From positions 1 through 33,831 of the forward strand of contig DURG01000401.1 in assembly GCA_012837465.1 (NCBI GenBank): a DNA stretch of 33,831 nt, in the 5' to 3' direction. Below, one piece after another: positions 9,501 through 16,272 of the stretch. The notes beneath the pieces are model-generated. The model saw only the letters and a program-made list of their open reading frames with translations, was not told where the DNA came from and searched no databases. Every line of letters begins with the position of its first letter. The stretch's first letter is position 1. Origin of the DNA: Propionibacterium sp. Lineage in GTDB: Bacteria > Actinomycetota > Actinomycetes > Propionibacteriales > Propionibacteriaceae. The position numbers were made by a program, and so were the translations under genes.

Positions 9501-9747
9501 GCGCATCGACGCCGTCTACGCCTGGCAGCAGGACGGGCTCGACTTCCTTGTGGTGGACTGGAAGACGTCCAATCAGGCTGCGGATCCACTGCAGCTGGCG
9601 GTCTACCGTCAGGCCTGGGCCGAGGCCCGCGATGTGGATCCGGCGCGCGTTGGCGCGGCGTTCTACCATGTGCCCACTGATCGATTGCGGTTCGTCGACG
9701 CCCCGGTGCGGCTCATCGACGAGGCACTGGAGGTGGACGAGGCATGA
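6574..9747 (+). CDS. adnB: AdnB subunit of the AdnAB double-strand-break resection helicase-nuclease
   Basis: The 1057-residue lead motor and second nuclease of AdnAB. All UvrD/Rep-type motifs are intact: Q motif FSDEQ, Walker A GAGSGKTT (45-52), LTFTRKAAAEL, DEYQD (277-281), GDPYQAIYGWRGA, INRRSGHRI, MTVHRAKGLEW and YVAATRAK. The C-terminal RecB-like nuclease shows FHEW (His914), GRID (Asp979), VVDWKT (Asp995, Lys997) and LAVYRQAW. The ATG at 6574 overlaps the adnA stop as ATGA; starting further upstream would only read adnA in another frame. No Fe-S cysteine set like that of AdnA is seen. Conserved order adnA-adnB-nudC, as in mycobacteria, supports the name. Confidence 0.94.
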   Translation: MTLHPIRKQLFTSPDQLSDALKIPFSDEQIECITAPLEPAVIIAGAGSGKTTVMAARVVWLVGTGQVKPEEVLGLTFTRKAAAELATRVSDALANAGVLTGRDGEGAELVMTYDSFAARLVSEFGLRIGIDRDPVMITGASRFRLATRVVADAPGPFHSISRLSHHSIPERVLTLDAEMASHLVTSDEVLEHAGFAERRFLEAPLYRGNVMRDVARALDATAERRELVGLVNRYQELKRKLGVVEFADQLREAVRLVTHVPEVGRELRRRFKVVLLDEYQDTSSAQAELLRTLFTGPVDSDAMGFPVTAVGDPYQAIYGWRGAAAGNILEFPHQFRRSDGAPAERQTLSINRRSGHRILEVGNRLAAGLHAAPGEEGVSLVAPDDAKPGAVAAAMFDTFRDEVDWLAEAVITHHEAGTAWKDQAVLVRRNAALAPIFEALRERDVPVEIVGLGGLLGLPEVAPVVATLRVLDDVTANPEVAALLTGPRWNFGLADMEALGARARQLASESRIEPPDSDDLVRAVTQADPGEVVSLLDAVADPGAAVLSAEARRRLARFHAEITALRRHVAEPVADLVTRVIGTLGLEAELIATGKDTSQVSRFVAEVASYVDVDGDGSLTGLIAYLDAESEHGEGLMQATPSEDDSVKLMTVHRAKGLEWHTVFLPSLVDKVFPSESRSGVWPQRADTLPAPLRGDAGSIPQLGEYTKKGIEAYRAALRDDHRLSEDRLAYVAATRAKALLLASAHTWTPENIRPRAESPYFAVIRELCEAAGTYLDASTRGIESNPIPAEPVRAAWPVELDAAALAQRAAAADLIEQARDVVANTPAEQERWAWQSGVVADEDAARVGQWDESIQHLTELAQRRGGRTVELPDGLSATALMALQADQDAFAAGLLRRMPRRPSSAARVGSRFHEWLQERFLLPAALEELEPQAAPASEELTKLIDAFERGRFAQRTPLGVEVPFLMRRGPHVLRGRIDAVYAWQQDGLDFLVVDWKTSNQAADPLQLAVYRQAWAEARDVDPARVGAAFYHVPTDRLRFVDAPVRLIDEALEVDEA

Positions 9748-10574
9748 CGCGTTGGGAGGATCCCTCTGCGCTCAACCGGATGCCGACCGGACGCGCCGAT
9801 GACGCCCTCGCGGCGCTCTGGCACAAGGCGATCGTCGTCGAGGTGGACGCCGACGGCGCCATCGCGTCGACGAGTGGCCGCCCCAGGCCCCTGGCCTCGC
9901 CCGGCGAGCGGCAGCCGTCGGACATCCTGCTCGGCACCGTCGACGGCGTGGCGTGGTTCGCCCGCACCGTCGACACGGTGGCCGGGGAGGCGATGAGTTG
10001 GCGCGACACCGATCCCGACGCGCTCGATCCGCTGGCCGCGGGGGTGGCGCTGGCGCGGTGGCACGGCGGTCAACCCCCCTGCGAGGTCTGCGGGTCCGCC
10101 ACCCGGCCGGATCTGGCCGGCGCGCGCCGCATCTGCCTGGGCTGCGGGCAACTGCAGTTCCCGCGCATCGATCCGTGCGTGATCGTTGCCATCACGGACC
10201 CGGACGACAGGTTGCTGCTCGCGCGCCAGGCACAGTGGGCGCCCAAGCGTGTCTCGGTCATCGCCGGGTTCATCGAGGCGGGGGAGTCGGCCGAGCAGGC
10301 CGTCCACCGCGAGACGTTCGAGGAGGTGGGGGTGCGGCTGTCGTCCCTGACCTACGTCAGTTCACAGCCGTGGCCCATGCCGCGCTCCCTGATGCTGGGC
10401 TTCGAGGCCCGGTCCGTCAATGGTGAGATGACGGTCGACGGCGACGAGATCGTCGAGGGTGCTTACTACACCCGCTCCGATCTCGTCGCCGCCGTGGGTT
10501 CCGGTGAGGTGATCCTCCCCGCGGGAGCCTCGATTGCTCGAGCCCTCATCCAGCGCTGGCTCAGCCCTCGCTGA
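9744..10574 (+). CDS. nudC: NAD(+) diphosphatase / NADH pyrophosphatase, Nudix family
   Basis: Hydrolyses NAD(H) to NMN(H) and AMP and, in characterised NudC proteins, removes NAD caps from RNA. The 276-residue protein has an N-terminal domain, a zinc ribbon with Cys113, Cys116, Cys131 and Cys134, and a Nudix box at 175-197 (starting GFIEAGES, with RETFEEVG supplying the metal glutamates). The motif SQPWPMPRSLM after the box is the NudC-specific signature. Its ATG overlaps the adnB stop as ATGA, so it is translationally coupled to the resection genes. The last 14 bases overlap the convergent DUF7455 gene. Length is normal for the family. Confidence 0.94.
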   Translation: MTRWEDPSALNRMPTGRADDALAALWHKAIVVEVDADGAIASTSGRPRPLASPGERQPSDILLGTVDGVAWFARTVDTVAGEAMSWRDTDPDALDPLAAGVALARWHGGQPPCEVCGSATRPDLAGARRICLGCGQLQFPRIDPCVIVAITDPDDRLLLARQAQWAPKRVSVIAGFIEAGESAEQAVHRETFEEVGVRLSSLTYVSSQPWPMPRSLMLGFEARSVNGEMTVDGDEIVEGAYYTRSDLVAAVGSGEVILPAGASIARALIQRWLSPR

Positions 10575-10761
10575 GTTTGCTGGTTTCGTCCTGGATCCGG
10601 CTGGCCACCTCAACGAGCTTTTCCCGGTGAGCATTGGCGTGGTGGGCGCAGAACAGCAACTCACCGCCGGAACGGAGGAATACGCGCAGGTAGGCCTGAG
10701 CACCGCAGCGATCGCAGCGATCGACAGCGGTCAGGGTGGGATCCGTAGCAAGTTCGGTCAT
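10561..10761 (-). CDS. Small zinc-ribbon-like DUF7455 protein
   Basis: A 66-residue protein with DRCDRCGAQAY followed by LLFCAHHANAH. The C-x2-C and C-x2-H/H pairs look like one zinc site. This is a conserved small actinobacterial family of unknown function. AGGAGG lies five bases before the ATG at 10761, giving MTELATDPTL; an ATG at 10785 (eight more residues) also has a GGAG ahead of it and cannot be excluded. A likely -10 element (TACGTT, 10801-10806) would start the transcript shortly before either. It lies head to head with parE and its 3' end overlaps nudC by 14 bases. Confidence 0.82.
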   Translation of the reverse strand: MTELATDPTLTAVDRCDRCGAQAYLRVFLRSGGELLFCAHHANAHREKLVEVASRIQDETSKLSEG

Positions 10762-10800
10762 CATGGCCTCCTGTCCTTCATTCATACCATCTCCTGCTAC

Positions 10801-10806
10801 AACGTA
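10801..10806 (-). promoter_or_regulatory. -10 element for the DUF7455 gene
   Basis: TACGTT on the minus strand fits TANNNT and lies upstream of both possible start codons. No recognisable -35 element is seen at 16-18 bp. Inferred from position and motif only. Confidence 0.4.
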
Positions 10807-10874
10807 CCGGGCCTCTCATTTGTTCCCGAGCGGCGCGCCAGCGTTTCGCAGGCGGGGTTGTCGGCGGTGCCGGG

Positions 10875-10880
10875 TAGCCT
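10875..10880 (+). promoter_or_regulatory. -10 element placing transcription at the parE start codon
   Basis: TAGCCT is followed by six bases (ATCGGC) and then the GTG at 10887. A polymerase using it would start at or next to the G of GTG, giving a leaderless mRNA, and no Shine-Dalgarno sequence is present. No good -35 is seen. Confidence 0.5.
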
Positions 10881-10886
10881 ATCGGC

Positions 10887-12962
10887 GTGCAGACCCCCAA
10901 GACCCAACCGCAGATGTCACGCGACTACGAGGCCAAGAACCTCCTCGTCCTCGAAGGCCTCGAGGCGGTGCGCAAGCGCCCCGCAATGTACATCGGCTCC
11001 ACGGACACCCGCGGTCTCATGCACTGCCTCTGGGAGATCATCGACAACTCCGTCGACGAGGCCCTCGCCGGCTATGGCGAACACATCGAGGTCAAACTCG
11101 CCGACGACGGCTCGGTCATCGTGCACGACCACGCCCGCGGCATCCCGGTCGACAAGGAACCCCGCACGGGCCTGAGCGGCGTCGAGGTCGTCTTCACCAA
11201 GCTCCACGCAGGCGGCAAGTTCGGCAACTCCTCCTACAACGCCACCGGTGGCCTGCACGGCGTCGGCGCCTCCGTCGTCAACGCCCTTGCCTCCCGCATG
11301 GACGTCCAGGTGGATCGCAACGGCTCCACCTGGGAGATGAGCTTCCGCCGCGGCGTGCCCGGCGTCTTCGACGGCGAGGGCCCCGAGGCGAAGTTCACCC
11401 CGCAGAGCGGGCTGCGCAAGCTCAAGCGGGTCGCCAAGGCCAAGACCGGCACCCGAGTGCGCTACTGGCCGGACCGCCAAATCTTTCTGGCGGATGCCGA
11501 ACTGTCCATCAAGCACCTGCACGACCGTGCGCGCCAGACCTCGTTCCTGGTGCCCGGCCTCAAGCTCGACGTGGTCGACGAGCGCGGCGACGAACCCTCG
11601 CACGAGACGTTCCTCCACGTCGGTGGCATCACCGAGTTCGCCGACTTCCTGGCCCCCGATGCCCAACTCACCGACATCATCCGCCTGCAGGGCAAGGACT
11701 CCTTCGTGGAGACCGTGCCCATGCTGGACGGCGACGGCGCGATGACGCCCACCGACGTCGAACGAGACCTCGACGTCGACATCGCCGTGCGCTGGGGTAC
11801 GGGCTACGACACGGTGATGAAGTCATTCGTCAACATCATCGCCACGCCCAAGGGCGGCACGCACGTCCAAGGCTTCGAACGCGGCCTCACCCGTGCGCTG
11901 GTCAAGTCCTACGAGGGCACCCGCGGCCTGCTGAAGGCCGGGGAGGAGGTCGTCCGCGACGACTGCCTCGAGGGCCTCACCGCCGTCGTCACCGTCCGGC
12001 TGGCCGAACCCCAGTTCGAAGGCCAGACCAAGGAGGTGCTGGGCACCCCACCCGTCAACCGCCTCGTCGCTCGGATCGTCGAACAGGAGATGGGCAAGTT
12101 CCTCAGCGCGCCCAAGACCCGTCAGATGGCGCGCACGCTGCAGGAGAAGGTCGTCTCCGCCGCCCGCACCCGAGTGCAGGCCCGCGCGCACCGCGAGACC
12201 CAGCGCCGCAAGAACGCGCTCGAATCCTCCACGCTGCCGCCCAAGCTGAAGGACTGTCGCTCCACGAGCGTGGACAGCACTGAGTTGTTCATCGTCGAGG
12301 GCGACTCCGCGCTGGGCACCGCCAACGTGGCCCGCAACTCCGAGTTCCAGGCGCTGCTGCCCATCCGCGGCAAGATCCTCAACGTGCAGAAGGCCTCCGT
12401 CGGTGACATGCTGAAGAACGCCGAGTGCGCCTCGATCATCCAGGTGGTGGGCGCCGGCTCCGGCCGCACGTTCGACGTGGACTCGGCCCGCTACGGCAAG
12501 GTGATCTTCATGGCGGACGCGGATTCCGACGGCGCTCACATCCGCTGCCTGCTGGCCACGCTGTTCTTCCGCTACATGCGCCCCCTCGTCGAGGCCGGCC
12601 GCGTCTATTCCGCGGTGCCGCCGCTGCACCGGTTCGAACTCATCAACCCCAAGCGCGGCTACGACAAGTACATCTACACGTATTCCGACGCCGAATACCA
12701 GCGCAAGTCCCTAGAACTGACCAAGAAGGGCCAGAAGTTCAAGGAGCCGCAGCGCTACAAGGGCCTGGGCGAGATGGACGCGGACCAGCTGGCCGAGACC
12801 ACGATGAGCCCGAAGCACCGGATGCTCCGCCGCCTGACGGTCGACGACGCCGAGGCTGCCGAGCGGGTCTTCGAGATGCTGATGGGCAACGAGGTCGCCC
12901 CGCGCAAGGAGTTCATCATCGAGGGCGCCTACGCACTGGAGGCGGACCGCATCGACGCCTGA
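10887..12962 (+). CDS. parE: DNA topoisomerase IV subunit B (type IIA, ATPase subunit)
   Basis: ATP-binding subunit of a type IIA topoisomerase that pairs with ParC to decatenate and relax DNA. The 691 residues contain the GHKL ATPase (EIIDNSVDEA with Glu50 and Asn54; GLHGVGASVVNAL), a transducer domain, and TOPRIM (VEGDSALG with Glu471; DADSDGAH with Asp544/Asp546), ending in the conserved KGLGEMDA region. The usual DNGRGIP loop reads DHARGIP. EGDSALG and DADSDG differ from canonical GyrB (EGDSAGG, DADVDG) and are typical, as I recall, of actinobacterial ParE. The GTG at 10887 has no Shine-Dalgarno sequence and follows a -10 element at leaderless spacing; an ATG at 10914 is the alternative. 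The partner parC is 6.3 kb away, convergent. Confidence 0.93.
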   Translation: MQTPKTQPQMSRDYEAKNLLVLEGLEAVRKRPAMYIGSTDTRGLMHCLWEIIDNSVDEALAGYGEHIEVKLADDGSVIVHDHARGIPVDKEPRTGLSGVEVVFTKLHAGGKFGNSSYNATGGLHGVGASVVNALASRMDVQVDRNGSTWEMSFRRGVPGVFDGEGPEAKFTPQSGLRKLKRVAKAKTGTRVRYWPDRQIFLADAELSIKHLHDRARQTSFLVPGLKLDVVDERGDEPSHETFLHVGGITEFADFLAPDAQLTDIIRLQGKDSFVETVPMLDGDGAMTPTDVERDLDVDIAVRWGTGYDTVMKSFVNIIATPKGGTHVQGFERGLTRALVKSYEGTRGLLKAGEEVVRDDCLEGLTAVVTVRLAEPQFEGQTKEVLGTPPVNRLVARIVEQEMGKFLSAPKTRQMARTLQEKVVSAARTRVQARAHRETQRRKNALESSTLPPKLKDCRSTSVDSTELFIVEGDSALGTANVARNSEFQALLPIRGKILNVQKASVGDMLKNAECASIIQVVGAGSGRTFDVDSARYGKVIFMADADSDGAHIRCLLATLFFRYMRPLVEAGRVYSAVPPLHRFELINPKRGYDKYIYTYSDAEYQRKSLELTKKGQKFKEPQRYKGLGEMDADQLAETTMSPKHRMLRRLTVDDAEAAERVFEMLMGNEVAPRKEFIIEGAYALEADRIDA

Positions 12963-12966
12963 CAAG

Positions 12967-13023
12967 GGTCCCTGAGCGTGTCGCGTCCGACGAAGGAGGG
13001 CCGCGACACGTCGAAGGGCCCCC
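12967..13023 (+). repeat. Palindromic intergenic element, copy A
   Basis: Starts GGTCCCTGAGCG and ends GTCGAAGGGCCCCC. It contains a perfect 9-bp stem (CGTGTCGCG, 12977-12985, with CGCGACACG, 13002-13010) around a 16-base loop, continued outward by CCCT/AGGG pairing. An inverted copy lies at 13260-13317. Confidence 0.85.
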
Positions 13024-13040
13024 ACAGTGTGAAGGAGTGG

Positions 13041-13138
13041 CCGGGAGCAGGCGGATGGATGTTCGGGCAGGTGCCAAGTCGCGCCGGCGTCGACGCTCCC
13101 CGACAAGTCCGGAGGGAAGCGGCCCAGCCTGCTCCCGG
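13041..13138. repeat. 12-bp perfect inverted repeat with 74-bp spacer
   Basis: CCGGGAGCAGGC (13041-13052) is the exact reverse complement of GCCTGCTCCCGG (13127-13138). It nests inside the larger inverted pair formed by copies A and B. Confidence 0.75.
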
Positions 13139-13196
13139 ACACGACGGCAACAACGCAGACCAAGGTTTCGGCAACAACCACAACGCAGCGAAGGCT

Positions 13197-13217
13197 GTCG
13201 ACAAAGGCCCCCATCAG
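13197..13217 (+). repeat. Decayed fragment of the palindromic element
   Basis: GTCGACAAAGGCCCCCATCA resembles the right end of copy A (GTCGAAGGGCCCCCACAG), in the same orientation, with small insertions and changes. Confidence 0.4.
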
Positions 13218-13259
13218 ACACTGCGGAAACAGGCTGAGACCAGGCCCAAAACAAGCTGC

Positions 13260-13317
13260 GGGGGCCCTTCGACGTGTCACGATCCTCGCAAGCTCGGACG
13301 CAACACGCTCAGGGACC
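13260..13317 (-). repeat. Palindromic intergenic element, copy B (inverted)
   Basis: Read on the minus strand it starts GGTCCCTGAGCGTG and ends GACACGTCGAAGGGCCCCC, nearly identical to both ends of copy A. The inner loop has diverged and its internal stem is weaker (GTGT/ACAC). Confidence 0.85.
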
Positions 13318-13347
13318 GGCTGTCGTCAAGGCCATGGACAACCTGCG

Positions 13348-13370
13348 GCGGCCCTCATTCCTCGGACGCG
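13348..13370 (-). repeat. Partial copy of the element core
   Basis: On the minus strand these 23 bases match the core of copy A (12982-13004) at 21 positions, beginning CGCGTCCGA and ending GAGGGCCGC. The outer ends of the element are not recognisable here. Confidence 0.65.
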
Positions 13371-13386
13371 GCCGGCTCAACCAACA

Positions 13387-14040
13387 TCAGTCGGCGACGA
13401 GGACGACGGAGAGGTGGCGCGGGCCGTGGACGCCCTCGACGCGGCTCAACTCGATGTCGCTCGTCGCGGAACCGCCGCTCAGCCAGGTGACGGGGCGACG
13501 CTCGCGGAGGCCCGGGGCGAGGCGGGCGATGCCTTCGGGCACGTCGCTGACCACCTGGTACTCGTGCACGACGCAGATGTGACGGTCCGGCAGTAGCGTC
13601 AGGGCGCGGCGGCCCTGGCCCTCACCGTGGTCGAGGGCGATCGTCCCCGAATCCGCCATGCCGACCGCCGCCGTCGTCACCACCGCGTCGATGGCGTTCA
13701 GCTCGGCGTGCGTCAACTGCGGGTCGTCGGAATGCAGCGTGAAGCCGGCCTCGCTCAGCGCCGTGACCCACGGCTCGGGGAAGCCCGCGGGCACGACGAT
13801 GCTCTTGGTGTCCAGCGCCTGCAGGGCCTCGACGATCGTATCCGCCGCCCGGTCAGGGGCGCAGCGGCGCACGGCCGCCTTGTAGTCCTCGACCTTCTCG
13901 ACGAAGTCTGCGATCACGTCCTCGGTGCCCAACGGGCGGCCGTAGGCCCAGTCGACGGGCACGTCGACCACCGGATCGGGCTCGGTGACATCCTTGGTGG
14001 CCCGGCGGATGCGGTGCAGCACCTCTTCGCGTGCGCTCAC
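13387..14040 (-). CDS. lutC: Lactate utilization protein C (LUD domain)
   Basis: Third subunit of the LutABC L-lactate dehydrogenase, which oxidises lactate to pyruvate without flavin LldD. The 217-residue protein is one LUD domain: an N-terminal helical part (SAREEVLHRIRRA), then TAAVGMADSGTIALDH and GRRALTLLPDRHICVV, which are LutC hallmarks. The GTG start at 14040 overlaps the lutB stop as GTGA. It is the last gene of the lctP-lutA-lutB-lutC operon and ends next to the repeat-rich gap before parE. Confidence 0.92.
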   Translation of the reverse strand: MSAREEVLHRIRRATKDVTEPDPVVDVPVDWAYGRPLGTEDVIADFVEKVEDYKAAVRRCAPDRAADTIVEALQALDTKSIVVPAGFPEPWVTALSEAGFTLHSDDPQLTHAELNAIDAVVTTAAVGMADSGTIALDHGEGQGRRALTLLPDRHICVVHEYQVVSDVPEGIARLAPGLRERRPVTWLSGGSATSDIELSRVEGVHGPRHLSVVLVAD

Positions 14041-15506
14041 TTCGCGCCTCCTTCGTGTTCGTCCTTCCACCACTGGCGGAAGGTCTGCGTGGGTGGGGCC
14101 TCGACGTCGCGGGCCTGCAGCCAGCGTGAGGCCAGGGGGATGGGCATGGGGCCGAGTGACTTGCCGCGGAGGACCCGGCCGGCGAATCGCGTCCCGAGTT
14201 GGACCGACGCCAGGTTGCGGCCGTCCTTCATGACCCAGCCGGCGCCCTTCATCAGGAGTTGTTCGCCGGTGGGGTGCTTCGCCGTCTTGTGCTCGACGGC
14301 TTTGTGGCGCAGGTGCACCAGGATGTCGGTGAACGGGATCCGCACGGGGCAGACATCGTTGCAGGCGCCGCACAGCGTCGACGCGAACGGCAGCGCACGG
14401 GTGTTCGCGTCCCCCATGCCGCGCAACTGCGGGCCGAGGATGGCGCCGATGGGGCCTGGGTACGGCGACCCGTAGGCGTGCCCGCCCACCCGCTCGTACA
14501 CGGGGCAGATGTTGAGGCAGGCGGAGCAGCGGATGCAGCGCAGCGCCGCGCGCCCGTCGGGATCGGCGAGAACGTTGGTGCGGCCATTGTCGAGCAGCAC
14601 CACGTGGAGGTCCTGCGGCCCGTCGCCCGGCGTCACGCCCGTCCACATCGAGGTGTACGGGTTCATGCGCTCGCCAGTGGAGGAGCGGGGCAGCAGCTTG
14701 AGGAACACCTCGAGGTCCTCCAAGGTCGGCAGCACCTTCTCGATGCCGACGACGGAGACCAGCGTCTCGGGGAGGGTCAGGCACATGCGGCCGTTGCCCT
14801 CGGATTCGACGATGACCAGCGTGCCGGTGTCGGCGACGATGAAGTTGCCGCCGGAGACTGCCATCTTCGAGCGCAGGAACTTCTCGCGCAGGTGCAGGCG
14901 GGCGGCCTCGGCGAGTTCTGACGGTTCGTCGGAGATCGGCTCGGGTGCCGGGCGACCGTAGCGGCCCATCTCCTCCTTGAAGATCTCGCGCACCTCCGAG
15001 CGGTTGCGGTGGATCGCGGGCACCAGGATGTGGCTCGGCAGATCATGGCCCAGCTGGACGATGAGTTCGGCGAGGTCGGTCTCCCACGCGGCGATGCCCT
15101 CGGCTTCGAGGTACTCGTTGAGGTCGATCTCCTGGGTCACCATCGACTTGATCTTGACCACCTCGTCGACGCCCTTCGCCTTGGCGATGTCCGCGACGAT
15201 GCGGTTGGCATCGGCCGCGTCGCGGGCCCAGTGCACGGTGACGCCGGCCGCGGTCATGGCCTCCTCGGCCTGCAGGAGGTACTGCTCGAGGTGGCGGGCC
15301 ACCCGGTCCTTGATCTGGGCGGCTGCGGTGCGCAGTTCCTCCCATTCGGGCACCTCGGAGGCTCGCACGACGCGCTTGGCGCGGATGGTCGTCGTCGCGT
15401 GGGTGAGGTTCTTGCGTTGCTCGGCGTCCTGCAGGCTGGCCTTCGCTGCCCGTGGGAACTCGGGGATGCCGAGCCACGAACCGGGCTCAGGGGTGCGGCG
15501 GTTCAT
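14037..15506 (-). CDS. lutB: Lactate utilization iron-sulfur protein B
   Basis: Electron-transfer subunit of LutABC, 489 residues, cytoplasmic. An N-terminal LUD-type domain (about 60-310, with VSGGNFIVADTGTLVIVESE) is followed by two 4Fe-4S motifs: CIRCSACLNICP (Cys324, 327, 330, 334) and CGACNDVCP (Cys379, 382, 386). The C-terminal part ends in the LutB-type tail TQTFRQWWKDEH. The start ATG at 15506 overlaps the lutA stop as ATGA, and its own stop overlaps lutC, so the three subunits are coupled. Length matches characterised LutB proteins. Confidence 0.94.
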   Translation of the reverse strand: MNRRTPEPGSWLGIPEFPRAAKASLQDAEQRKNLTHATTTIRAKRVVRASEVPEWEELRTAAAQIKDRVARHLEQYLLQAEEAMTAAGVTVHWARDAADANRIVADIAKAKGVDEVVKIKSMVTQEIDLNEYLEAEGIAAWETDLAELIVQLGHDLPSHILVPAIHRNRSEVREIFKEEMGRYGRPAPEPISDEPSELAEAARLHLREKFLRSKMAVSGGNFIVADTGTLVIVESEGNGRMCLTLPETLVSVVGIEKVLPTLEDLEVFLKLLPRSSTGERMNPYTSMWTGVTPGDGPQDLHVVLLDNGRTNVLADPDGRAALRCIRCSACLNICPVYERVGGHAYGSPYPGPIGAILGPQLRGMGDANTRALPFASTLCGACNDVCPVRIPFTDILVHLRHKAVEHKTAKHPTGEQLLMKGAGWVMKDGRNLASVQLGTRFAGRVLRGKSLGPMPIPLASRWLQARDVEAPPTQTFRQWWKDEHEGGAK

Positions 15507-16255
15507 CGTGCGTCCTCCTCGGTGGCGGCCAGGATCTCGGCCAGGTGGATGGTCTTGACGCCGGAACGGCCGCGGTGCAGCACGCCTCCGATGTTCATCA
15601 AGCAGGCATGGTCGCCGGCGACGAGGTACTCGGCACCGGTGGTGCGGACATGGCGGGCCTTGTCGGAGGCCATCGCGATCGAGACGTCGGGGTTCTTCAC
15701 GGAGAAGGTGCCCCCGAAGCCGCAGCACTCCTCGGCCTTCGGCAGATCGATCAGGTCGATGCCGCGCACCTCCCTCAACAGGCGCAGGGGCCGGTCACCC
15801 ACCTTGGCGATGCGCACCGAGTGGCAGGGGGGGTGGTAGGTGACGCGGTGGGGGAAGTAGGCGCCCACGTCGGTGACGCCGAGCACATCGACGAGGAACT
15901 CGCTCAGCTCGTAGGTGCGGGACGCGGCCGCCGTTGCGTCCCGCTCCAAGCCCGCGTCGCCGGCGTGGCGAGCCAGCATGGGGTGCTGCTCCCGCACCGA
16001 GCCGACACAGGAACCCGAGGGGGCGACGATGTAGTCGTAGTCCTCGAACGAACGCACGTAGTTGCGCACGGTGGGAACCGCCTCGTCCCAGTAGCCGGTG
16101 TTGGTCATGATCTGGCCGCAGCAGGTCTGGCGTTCCGGGTAGGAGACGCGGCAGCCGAGGCGCTCCAGGAGCTTGACGGTGGCGATGGGCACAGACGGCT
16201 TCATCGTGTCGGTGATGCACGTGGCGAACAACGCGACGTGGGGGCTGGCATTCAT
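15503..16255 (-). CDS. lutA: Lactate utilization protein A (CCG-domain Fe-S protein)
   Basis: A 250-residue (Fe-S)-binding protein of the LutA/YkgE family, related to the heterodisulfide-reductase/GlcF CCG domain. Two CCG repeats are present: CRVSYPERQTCCGQ and the later YHPPCHSVR ... AEECCGFGG. The start at 16255 is preceded by GAAAGG with eight bases spacing; translation from further upstream would run into lctP sequence. It follows lctP by 17 bp and overlaps lutB by 4 bp. It acts with LutB and LutC on the lactate imported by LctP. Confidence 0.94.
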   Translation of the reverse strand: MNASPHVALFATCITDTMKPSVPIATVKLLERLGCRVSYPERQTCCGQIMTNTGYWDEAVPTVRNYVRSFEDYDYIVAPSGSCVGSVREQHPMLARHAGDAGLERDATAAASRTYELSEFLVDVLGVTDVGAYFPHRVTYHPPCHSVRIAKVGDRPLRLLREVRGIDLIDLPKAEECCGFGGTFSVKNPDVSIAMASDKARHVRTTGAEYLVAGDHACLMNIGGVLHRGRSGVKTIHLAEILAATEEDAR

Positions 16256-16272
16256 GGCAGTGGCCTTTCGGT

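Larger units (their letters stand above)
12963..13386. other. Non-coding stretch between convergent parE and lutC, rich in inverted repeats
   Basis: This is the only gap over 300 bases. I find no credible gene in it: frames that stay open merely translate repeats. It holds two ~57-bp inverted copies of one element, at least two partial copies, a 12-bp perfect inverted repeat (13041-13052 with 13127-13138) and two direct GGCAACAAC repeats (13146 and 13170). Lying between two gene ends, it may act as a two-way transcription terminator, but no T-tract follows any hairpin. Confidence 0.8.

Noticed and set aside
12978..13490. 170-codon open frame across the parE-lutC gap
   Set aside because: It mainly translates the inverted repeats and then runs antisense into lutC; no ribosome site or family resemblance.
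14041..14784. N-terminal extension of LutC
   Set aside because: It is lutB in another frame; the GTG at 14040 overlapping the lutB stop is the natural start.
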